DNA of 64,000 nucleotides from Prosapia bicincta. Lineage: Eukaryota > Arthropoda > Insecta > Hemiptera > Cercopidae. The stretch is taken from positions 19,785,067-19,849,066 of the forward strand of contig JBAIZL010000002.1 of assembly GCA_036971475.1 (NCBI GenBank). The letters run 5' to 3'. Below the pieces are notes generated by a model. That model was not told the origin of the DNA and did not search any database. It saw only the letters and a program-made list of their open reading frames with translations. Each line of letters starts with the position of its first letter. Position 1 is the stretch's first letter. Both the position numbers and the translations under genes were made by a program. Shown one piece after another: positions 13,450-20,589 of the stretch.

Positions 13450-13707
13450 ATCTGGAGTACATCCGTTCATTCTGCAGTGCATAAAATCACAATTCGGACG
13501 TTTCGCTAGAATCTCATTCAGTATTGAAGAGGTGAACCCAACAACAGTTGACTCGCTCTTCAACTGTTGTTGGGTTCCCCTGGTCAATGCTAGATGAGAT
13601 TCTAGCGAAACCTCGGAACTGCGATTATATGCACTGCAGAATGAACGGATGTACTCCAGATTATAACTATTCATCATCATTTTCCATCCGTAAAGGAATA
13701 CGTATTA
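13450..13707 (+). mobile_element. Hairpin repeat unit, copy 1
   Basis: A long inverted repeat. TCTGGAGTACATCCGTTCAT at the left is mirrored by ATGAACGGATGTACTCCAGA at the right, and the apex arms GAACCCAACAACAGTTGA (13534-13551) and TCAACTGTTGTTGGGTTC (13560-13577) are exact complements. A tail with CATCCGTAAAGGAATACG follows, then (CA)n(TA)n. The whole unit recurs at 17494-17742 and, inverted, at 18168-18378. It is non-coding and MITE-like. Copies 1 and 2 bracket the Penelope nest. Confidence 0.8.
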
Positions 13708-13715
13708 ACACACAT

Positions 13716-13780
<65 letters not shown>
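13708..13780. repeat. (CA)n(TA)n microsatellite
   Basis: Directly abuts the 3' end of the Penelope-like element on the minus strand. Confidence 0.95.
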
Positions 13781-13784
<4 letters not shown>

Positions 13785-13882
13785 ACGTTATCCATTGTTT
13801 TTCCGTTGCACTGACTTTATGAAGTTAATATATTACTATGTAAGTAATTTTATCCACCATTAAGTGCAATAATTTTACCTTG

Positions 13883-13926
13883 AGTGATGAGGCACCTTTC
13901 GGTCAATTGACCATTTTCGAATCACT
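13883..13926 (-). ncRNA. Candidate hammerhead-like structure in PLE copy A
   Basis: On the minus strand: AGTGAT (13926-13921), TCGAAAAT, stem II GGTCAATTGACC (13912-13901), GAAA (13900-13897), near-palindrome AGGTGCCT (13897-13890), C (13889), then ATCACT (13888-13883), which pairs perfectly with the first AGTGAT. The layout matches a hammerhead with stem I closed around the core, GAAA between stems II and III, and T-C at the cleavage position. The segment expected to be CTGANGA is TCGAAAAT, so this copy may be inactive. It overlaps the EN stop codon. Confidence 0.5.
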
Positions 13927-14413
13927 GATGTTTTTCGGTTGTGGATGTTCGGTCTGTGAAGTTGGTGTTTGTTGACGTTACGCGCACTTTTTCTTGATCT
14001 GTGTGTATGATATTTCTATATAGTATGTCTTCTGTATATGTTGTTTGTAGATTCATTAAGTTGTTGTGTATGTTTTTATAAATGTGGTATTTTTCTAGTG
14101 AGTTTAGTTCTATTGGGTTGTTATTTATTTCCAGTATGGTTAGGTTATTTTCGTAATTTGTTATTTCGTGTTTATGGGATATTAGGTGTGCTGCAACATT
14201 TGATACTTTAGAATTTTTGTTTTTGAATGCTCTATAATGTTCTTCAAATCTTATTTTAAATGTTCTGGTTGTTTTTCCTATGTAAAAAGCGTTACAGTTG
14301 TTGCATGTGATTTTGTAAATTCCTGATAGGTTATGTTTTTCTGAATTTGTTATGTGGTTTGTGTTATTAAGATATTTTATTATTTTGTTGTTTGGTTTGT
14401 AAGTTGGAGTGTA
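13922..14413 (-). CDS. GIY-YIG endonuclease domain, in frame after a stop (ORF part 2)
   Basis: Reading on from the RT after a single TAA, the same frame continues open through SGIYKITCNNCNAFYIGKT and IRFEEHYRAFKNKN to a TGA at 13924-13922. GIY, YIG, the CNNC pair, Arg of RFEEH and a downstream Glu are all present, as in Penelope endonucleases that nick the target DNA. No ATG starts the segment, so it was most likely part of one RT-EN polyprotein separated by a single nonsense mutation; stop readthrough is the alternative. The C-terminus ends EKHQ just before the hammerhead-like structure. Confidence 0.85.
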   Translation of the reverse strand, partial: YTPTYKPNNKIIKYLNNTNHITNSEKHNLSGIYKITCNNCNAFYIGKTTRTFKIRFEEHYRAFKNKNSKVSNVAAHLISHKHEITNYENNLTILEINNNPIELNSLEKYHIYKNIHNNLMNLQTTYTEDILYRNIIHTDQEKVRVTSTNTNFTDRTSTTEKHQ

Positions 14414-16405
14414 TTATTCTTTGTTGTATATATTTGTTATTTTTTCTATTTTATTATTGGTGTATTTATATTTTAGGTAGATTTTTTTATTTTCATTATT
14501 TTTGTGTTCCGGTTGTAGTGTTGTGTTGAGGTTAGGTTTTTTTGTGAATTTATTGTATATATTTTTTATAATGTGTTTGTTGTATCCATTTTCTATTGCT
14601 ATTTTTGTAATGTTATATAATTCTTCATTTAATTTTTGTTTGTTATCCTGTGTGTATTTTATTGCTTTATTTATCATGTTACTGTAAGTGTTAATTTTGT
14701 GTGTCCAGGGGTGGTTAGATTTGTAGTGTATTGTGGTGTTGTTGGAAGTAGGTTTCCTGTATACTGTAGTTTCTATTTTATTATCATTTATATTTAAAGT
14801 AATGTCGAGGAAGTTGATTGTTCTACTTGTTTCTGTTTCAACGGTGAATTGTATGTTTTCGTTGTACGTATTTAGTTTGTTTAATATTATGACGTGTTCG
14901 TTGTGAATGGTAGGTTGGTATATTACAAGTATATCGTCTACATATCTTGTCCATAGTGAGATATTGTGTGTGTTTATTATAGGTTTAATTATTATTTGTT
15001 CAAAGTGTTGTAAATATATTTCTGACATGACAGATGATATGGGTGAACCCATGGGGAGTCCTTTTGTTTGTTTATAATATTTATTGTTAAATTGGAAGTA
15101 ATTTTGGTTACATATGTGTTTGGTTAGCGTAATGATACTATCTATTATGTTTCTTTTTTCGTTATTGTGTATCAGTTTGTTTTTTATTATTTCTATGGTT
15201 TCTTCTATTGGGATACTAGGGTACATGTTAGTTATGTCATAACTTATTATTTTTGTGTTGCTGTTTGTTTTTATCGTTTTTATTTTATTAATTAATTCGT
15301 ATCCATTTTTTATATTGTATGTGTTGTTGATATGTATTTTAGATCTTAGGATTTTGTCTAGAATTTTTGCGATTATGTAAGATGGTGCTGTTGTGAAATT
15401 TATTAGTGGTCTAAATGGTGTGTTGGGTTTGTGGATTTTAGGTATCCCTGATAATACTGGTGCGCATGGTTTGAATGGGTATAATCTTGTGTGGTATTTT
15501 AATTTATTGTTATAGTTTAGGGTGTTACGGTGAGTGACTATTAAGTTTTTTATTGTAATAAGGTATTTGTTAGTTGGGTCTGGGATTTGTTCGTATTTAT
15601 TTTCTTTTATGTAGTTAGTCATTGAATCGATATATTTGGTATTTTCTATTATTACTGGAGTATTTGTTTTATCTGATTTTAATATTAAGTAGTCGTTGTT
15701 TTCTAGTTTTTCTCTGAGTTTTATAATTTCTTTTTTATTAATATATTGTTCCGTTTTTTTGTTTTTTTCCGTTTTTATTAGGTTAATTTTATTATTAATA
15801 TTATTTCTTATGTGTTCAGTATTTTGGTGGGTAATTTTGTGGATGTTAGATTCTGTGTCAACTATTAGGTTTTTTATTATTTGTTTTTTGTTGAAGTTAG
15901 GTAGGTTATATTTGAAGGAATTTGTTATTATTATTTTTTCTTTTTCAGTGAATTGTGTTTTAGTTAAGTTTATGAATTTATTATTGTTAGAGGTGTGGGT
16001 TGGTTCTAGGCTATTTTTTAGGTTATGTTGTTGTTTTGATGTGTGGATTGGATCTAGGCTATTTTTTAGGTTAAGTTGTTTTGATAAATTTTCGATTTTT
16101 TTGTTTTGTCTGTTAATAGTGTTTGTTTTATGTTGTATTATAATTTGTTGTGTTTTTTCGTGAATAATAGGTGTGAGAGTGTCAAAAGTTTTCATTATTT
16201 CCAAATTGGTTGTGTATAGTTGTAAATTGATTTGGCTTTTTTTATGGTAGGCAGCTTTAATGTTTTGTTTAATAATGTGTGATTCTGCTATTTTTGTTGC
16301 TTTATTGATAATAGTGTTTCGTTTATTTTTCATTTGTAATTTTGCGTATTTTGGTGTTATATTAAGTGTTAAGCATTTTTTATTAAACGTATTTTGTTGA
16401 TGCAA
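14414..16405 (-). CDS. Penelope-like reverse transcriptase (ORF part 1)
   Basis: The open frame codes 663 residues from a TTG. The likely original start is the upstream ATG at 16494, one frame away, so the frame is shifted near its 5' end. RT landmarks by residue: GIPKIHK 320-326, FRPLINF 331-337, motif A SYDITNMYPSIP 388-399 (catalytic Asp), motif B GLPMGSPIS 449-457, motif C RYVDDIL 487-493 (both catalytic Asp present), INFLDITL 530-537, VYRKPT 548-553. All catalytic residues are intact. Composition is extremely Asn/Ile/Lys-rich because the coding strand is A-rich. A short internal duplication (NLKNSLDP at 112-119, NLKNSLEP at 128-135) suggests replication slippage. Role: target-primed cDNA synthesis for the element's own mobility. 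Confidence 0.9.
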   Translation of the reverse strand: MHQQNTFNKKCLTLNITPKYAKLQMKNKRNTIINKATKIAESHIIKQNIKAAYHKKSQINLQLYTTNLEIMKTFDTLTPIIHEKTQQIIIQHKTNTINRQNKKIENLSKQLNLKNSLDPIHTSKQQHNLKNSLEPTHTSNNNKFINLTKTQFTEKEKIIITNSFKYNLPNFNKKQIIKNLIVDTESNIHKITHQNTEHIRNNINNKINLIKTEKNKKTEQYINKKEIIKLREKLENNDYLILKSDKTNTPVIIENTKYIDSMTNYIKENKYEQIPDPTNKYLITIKNLIVTHRNTLNYNNKLKYHTRLYPFKPCAPVLSGIPKIHKPNTPFRPLINFTTAPSYIIAKILDKILRSKIHINNTYNIKNGYELINKIKTIKTNSNTKIISYDITNMYPSIPIEETIEIIKNKLIHNNEKRNIIDSIITLTKHICNQNYFQFNNKYYKQTKGLPMGSPISSVMSEIYLQHFEQIIIKPIINTHNISLWTRYVDDILVIYQPTIHNEHVIILNKLNTYNENIQFTVETETSRTINFLDITLNINDNKIETTVYRKPTSNNTTIHYKSNHPWTHKINTYSNMINKAIKYTQDNKQKLNEELYNITKIAIENGYNKHIIKNIYNKFTKKPNLNTTLQPEHKNNENKKIYLKYKYTNNKIEKITNIYNKE

Positions 16406-16478
16406 TTCTGGAGTTTGATTTTTAGGTTAAGATATTTACGGTACAGTTGTTTACCTTGGTAGGTATTAAATTCTTGAT

Positions 16479-16985
16479 ATTTAACGTTATCCATTGTTTT
16501 TCCGTTGCACTGACTTTATGAAGTTAATATATTACTATGTAAGTAATTTTATCCACCATTAAGTGCAATAAATTTACCTTGAGTGGTGAGGCACCTTTCG
16601 GTCAATTGACCATTGTCGAATCACTGATGTTTTTCTGTTGTGGATGTTCGGTCTGTGAAGTTGGTGTTTGTTGACGTTACGCGCACTTTTTCTTGATCTG
16701 TGTGTATGATATTTCTATATAGTATGTCTTCTGTATATGTTGTTTGTAGATTCATTAAGTTGTTGTGTATGTTTTTATAAATGTGGTATTTTTCTAGTGA
16801 GTTTAGTTCTATTGGGTTGTTATTTATTTCCAGTATGGTTAGGTTATTTTCGTAATTTGTTATTTCGTGTTTATGGGATATTAGGTGTGCTGCAACATTT
16901 GATACTTTAGAATTTTTGTTTTTGAATCCTCTATAATGTTCTTCAAATCTTATTTTAAATGTTCTGGTTGTTTTTCCTATGTAAA
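16479..16985 (-). mobile_element. Penelope-like partial copy B (pseudo-LTR)
   Basis: Minus-strand copy of the element's last ~510 bp, almost identical to 13781-14290. It covers the EN from YIGKTTRTFK to EKHQ (stop at 16623-16621) and the 3' region. It is truncated at its 5' end inside the YIG motif and lies directly upstream of copy A in the same orientation. Its 3' end supplies the ATG for copy A. A hammerhead-like structure is at 16582-16625 (8-base segment TCGACAAT; one mismatch in stem I). Confidence 0.9.
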
Positions 16986-17425
16986 ATAGGAAAAATAAGA
17001 TTTGAAGAACATTATAGAGCATTCAAAAACAAAAATTCTAAAGTATCAAATGTTGCAGCACACCCAATATCCCATAAACACGAAACAACAAATTACGAAA
17101 ATAACCTAACCATACTGGAAATAAATAACAACCCATTAGAACTAAACTCACTAGAAAAATACCACATTTATAAAAACATACACAACAACTTAATGAATCT
17201 ACAAACAACATATACAGAAGACATACTATATAGAAATATCATACACACAGATCAAGAAAAAGTGCGCGTAACGTCAACAAACACCAACTTCACAGACCAA
17301 ACATCCACAACAGAAAAACATCAGTGATTCGACAATGGTCAATTGACCGAAAGGTGCCTCATCACTCAAGGTAAAATTATTGCACTTAATGGTGGATAAA
17401 ATTACTTTAATAGTAATATATTAAC

Positions 17426-17429
<4 letters not shown>
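16986..17429 (+). mobile_element. Penelope-like partial copy C (inverted)
   Basis: Plus-strand copy of the same 3' part, joined head to head to copy B around CCTAT-GTAAA-ATAGG (16976-16990). The EN frame is open to the TGA after EKHQ (about 17327) but has an 18-base in-frame deletion that removes TTRTFK after YIGK. Its 3' end stops early, at TTAACTTCAT, and passes straight into (TA)n. A hammerhead-like structure is at 17323-17366: AGTGAT, TCGACAAT, GGTCAATTGACC, GAAA, AGGTGCCT, C, ATCACT. Confidence 0.9.
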
Positions 17430-17487
<58 letters not shown>

Positions 17488-17492
17488 TATAT
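17430..17492. repeat. (TA)n microsatellite
   Basis: Borders the 3' end of Penelope copy C and the second hairpin unit. Confidence 0.95.
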
Positions 17493-17493
17493 A

Positions 17494-17742
17494 ATCTGGA
17501 GTACATCCGTTCACTCTGCAGTGCATAAAATCACAATTCGGACGTTTAGCTAGAGTATTGAAGAGGTGAACCCAACAACAGTTGACTCGCTCTTCAACTG
17601 TCGTTGGGTTCCCCTGCTCAATGCTAGATGAGATTCTAGCGAAACCTCGGAACTGCGATTATATGCACTGCAGAATGAACGGATGTACTCCAGATTATAA
17701 CTATTCATCATCATTTTCCATCCGTAAAGGAATACGTATTAA
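17494..17742 (+). mobile_element. Hairpin repeat unit, copy 2
   Basis: Same orientation and order as copy 1: hairpin with the CCCAACAACAGTTGA apex, then the CATCCGTAAAGGAATACG tail, then (CA)n(TA)n. It differs by a ~10 bp deletion in the left arm and scattered substitutions. Confidence 0.8.
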
Positions 17743-17821
17743 CACACACACACACATCACACACACACATATATATATAGGTCTATATATATATATATAT
17801 ATAAATATATATATTTATATA
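17743..17821. repeat. (CA)n(TA)n compound microsatellite
   Basis: CA to about 17769, then interrupted TA; matches the position of 13708-13780 relative to hairpin copy 1. Confidence 0.93.
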
Positions 17822-18102
17822 TAGTAGAGTCGCGATAATCCGAGTCCCGAAAATTCGAGTTTTCGTTGAATTCGAACCTATTTCTAATTGATCATTTTGA
17901 AAGAAAATAATGAATCTGGTTTCCAAGATGAGACGGAAATGAGTCGGGCTTCCAAGAAATGTTTATATAAAGGTCTATAAACTTATTGAGTTTATTGTTA
18001 ATTACTAATTTTATTAGGGTTCATTAAAACTCCTTATACTATTGCACAGGAACGTATTTCCGTTTAATCCGAGGTTTCGTTAATTAGAATTATCGAGACT
18101 CT

Positions 18103-18104
<2 letters not shown>
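17822..18104. mobile_element. Tigger/pogo-type MITE
   Basis: Terminal inverted repeats GTAGAGTCGCGATAATCCGA (from 17824) and GAATTATCGAGACTCTAC (ending 18104) are imperfect complements and match the GTAGAGTCTCGATAATCCG type of Tigger-like ends. The similarity continues inward (CCGAGTCCCGA on the left, TCCGAGGTTTCG on the right). Length is about 280 bp without an ORF. The flanks are (TA)n, consistent with TA target sites. A non-autonomous derivative is the likely reading; the relic at 48465-48740 belongs to the same superfamily. Confidence 0.75.

Positions 18105-18161
<57 letters not shown>
18105..18161. repeat. (TA)n microsatellite
   Basis: Perfect TA tract after the MITE. Confidence 0.95.
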
Positions 18162-18163
<2 letters not shown>

Positions 18164-18167
18164 TATA

Positions 18168-18377
18168 TATATACGTATTCCTTCACGGATGAAAAAATTT
18201 TGAATACTTATAATCTGGGATACATCCGTTCATTCTGAATTGCATAAAATCGCAGTTCGACGTTTCGCTAGAATCTCATCTAACATTGACGAGGTGAACC
18301 CAACAACAGTTGAAGAGCGAGATAACTCCTTCTCAACCCCCACCCTCTCCCCATCTCTCTTCAAACTGTTGTTGGGT

Positions 18378-18378
<1 letters not shown>
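18168..18378 (-). mobile_element. Hairpin repeat unit, copy 3 (inverted, altered apex)
   Basis: Starts with ACGTATTCCTTCACGGATG, the reverse complement of the tail in copies 1 and 2, then the TCTGGGATACATCCGTTCAT arm. The apex arms survive, but about 40 bp of CT-rich sequence separates them and the outer right arm is missing. Confidence 0.75.

Positions 18379-18461
<83 letters not shown>
18378..18461. repeat. (TA)n(GT)n compound microsatellite
   Basis: TA to about 18416, then pure GT. Confidence 0.95.
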
Positions 18462-18466
<5 letters not shown>

Positions 18467-18469
18467 CGT

Positions 18470-19830
18470 TTAGCTTTAAACGTGTATATTAACACTACAA
18501 TAGCCTGATGTACGATGTGGAAGTTGTAATGTCCCATAACAAGACATAAATCTTCTTTAAAAGTTGTGGGTATAGGCATTTCTTCTCCGTTGAAAGCGGG
18601 TATACCCTACTTCATGTAAGGTACCCTCTTTACTCGGTGTCATATGTCCCCCCTTTTCTCAGTACCAAGGGAGATTACTACAAACATTGCGTCCTATTCA
18701 CATTAAGACCTACCCTATCGGCTTTATGTATACCCCTCACCTTTTCCGGCATTAAGTTGTGTAACGCATTCCTTTGTAAGCCCTATTGAGAGTAGTAACC
18801 CTATTTCTGGTAACAGGTGGTTTTGTGTCCTTTATTAACCCTACCCATATTCACAAAACTTTCATGTCCATCGTAGGCGAGAATGGACGCCATGGCTTGT
18901 CGTCTTCAAATTCCAATAATAAAAATAATATACGCTTCTAAATAATATCAAGAGTTGTGGTTGATTAAGAATAACGACTGCCAGTTGGCATAGCTGATAT
19001 CAATATACTGCTATAGAGGATGAGTCTGTCACTGCAACTGTAGAGAGATAGAGAATTGTGTAATAGAATTGTCTAAAAATCAGGATGAGGTTTGATGTTC
19101 ACGTACTAGGAATGAGTTTAACAAATGGGTAACATAAACGGAAGTAAGAACTACTTCCTACCGGGGACAAAAAAACACCGCCCCGTTATCCGCAACTATG
19201 AAATACCCACCAGACATCGGGCAGCGTAAACATTACGTTACGCCTGGGAATATGTTCAATATAATCATTTCACTTGAACCTTAACTACGAAGGTCTCCAC
19301 ACGTATCCCTTTGTCTCACGCTCATATCTTCTTATAATCTTTTATATTTGTTATATTCACTATCTTCGCTTGTATCTTTGCCTCTTATATCTTATTCTCC
19401 TTAGGCTTGTTTATAGGGTCGGGGCTACTTCAGGCCAGCAAAACCGGTCGTCGTTTTTACCATTGAGGACTTCATCCATATCTCCCCTACTCCTCATCCT
19501 CATTGAGAAGATACCGTCCATAACACCAATAGACAGTGGTTTTAGTTAAGTTATGCAATCCTGCAGATGCTAATTGTAATCCTTCTGTATTCCACATCAG
19601 AGTGTATGATGTTACGTAACATCTGCAATCCTAATCTATTTTAACAATAATCCTAATCTCCAATCACGTTAAAATGAAATCGCCCAATGCTCAGTCAACT
19701 GGTTAGGTTTAGTACTCGTCAAAGGAATTTTAATCTTTACATTTGCATTTCCTCGTTAAAAACTTCCAGGATTTGTTCCTAAACTAAACACAGTCCTTAA
19801 ACTAACAACAATAAAAATAACTATCCTCTG
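18470..19830. other. Non-coding stretch, nothing recognised
   Basis: Mixed composition with several short frames (72 and 91 codons) lacking any motif. No repeats noticed. Confidence 0.4.
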
Positions 19831-19834
19831 TAAT

Positions 19835-19940
19835 AAAATAAAAAACCTGATCTATTTTCCGTTAATAAGGTAACCATCTTCAGATGTGTCTTCAATTCAC
19901 CCTGTGGCCAAAATTTACATCAGGTCTTTATTTACAGTGA
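19835..19940 (-). repeat. Small foldback with degenerate hammerhead-like core
   Basis: AAAACCTGAT-type and ATCAGGTCTTTATT arms enclose, on the minus strand, CTGAAGAT (19883-19876), GGTTA and TAAC as a short stem, and a GGAAAA junction. It resembles a decayed member of the motif family seen at 44635 and 46456. Confidence 0.35.
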
Positions 19941-20189
19941 ATAAATTAATGGCATTATGTTTATTGGGTTTTCGTTTATTATGTTTAGTTCACTGATATG
20001 CCAGTCTCTCGAGAGAGTAAGTTAATACTTGTCTTGTTTATTTATGTTACTCTCATAAAACTTTTCCTTTCGATTTTTTGCCAGTCACAACTAAACATAA
20101 GATTTATAATAATACAATATTAATAAGTATTAATAACTACATTACAATAAAAATATTGTAAACCGCCCCAAAATCACGAAAGTAATCAA

Positions 20190-20413
20190 ATAATACATGT
20201 TACTTAAGATTAAACCATTATGTACGTTTCGTTGACCACGTCATCATCACCAGTCGGTCTTATTACACAATTACAATCTACAAAACAAGAAGTTACAAAC
20301 TAGAGCTCTCGTAACTTCATGTTTGCTAGATTGTAATTTTGTAAGAAGGCACTCTGATGATGATGACAAAATTTCGAAATGTAAATAATGGTTTAATTTA
20401 AAGTAACATGTAT
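20190..20413. repeat. Foldback element
   Basis: Outer arms AATACATGTTACTTAAGATT... and its complement TAAAGTAACATGTATT, then ACCATTATGTAC and GTAAATAATGGT; an inner pair is ACAATTACAATCTA and TAGATTGTAATTTTGT. The + strand right half has CTGATGA (20354-20360) and GAAA (20376-20379). The minus strand of the left half has GAAACGTACAT preceded by a TGAC/GTCA stem. Non-coding. Confidence 0.65.
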
Positions 20414-20414
20414 T

Positions 20415-20589
20415 ACTTACACTTTAAAAAAATGTTTTAACTTGCCTATAGTAGCACTTACTTTGCTTTTTGAGGACGGCCGTTTCGGGAGATGTGTCCC
20501 TTTGTCAACTCAGACCGTAACTTGAGTAACTCAAAAAGCAAAGTAAGTGCTACTATAGGCAAGTTAAAACATTTTTTTAAAGTGTAAGT
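20415..20589 (-). repeat. Perfect-arm foldback (60 bp arms) with GAAA/palindrome apex
   Basis: Arms 20415-20474 and 20530-20589 are exact reverse complements apart from their outer ends. On the minus strand the 55 bp loop carries GGGA...TCCC (stem II), GAAA (20486-20483), the perfect palindrome ACGGCCGT (20483-20476) and C (20475), followed by the arm. A CTGAGTTGA segment precedes stem II, longer than a normal hammerhead core. Confidence 0.7.

Larger units (their letters stand above)
13781..16494 (-). mobile_element. Penelope-like retrotransposon, near full length (copy A)
   Basis: Minus-strand element with reverse transcriptase followed by a GIY-YIG endonuclease, the domain order of endonuclease-bearing Penelope-like elements. 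Its 3' end, about 13781-14290, is repeated directly upstream as copy B (16479-16985), giving the tandem pseudo-LTR arrangement typical of these elements. An ATG at 16494-16492 inside the end of copy B opens a frame that would run into the RT. A one-base loss near 16405-16412 and one in-frame TAA at 14414-14416 are the only interruptions I see before the terminator at 13922-13924. With the one base restored the length would be 858 codons. The 3' end joins a (TA)n tract, and so does the end of copy C. Confidence 0.9.

Noticed and set aside
15696..16163. 155-codon + frame with hydrophobic runs
   Set aside because: Antisense shadow of the A-rich Penelope RT; Phe/Leu/Ile richness comes from T-rich antisense codons.
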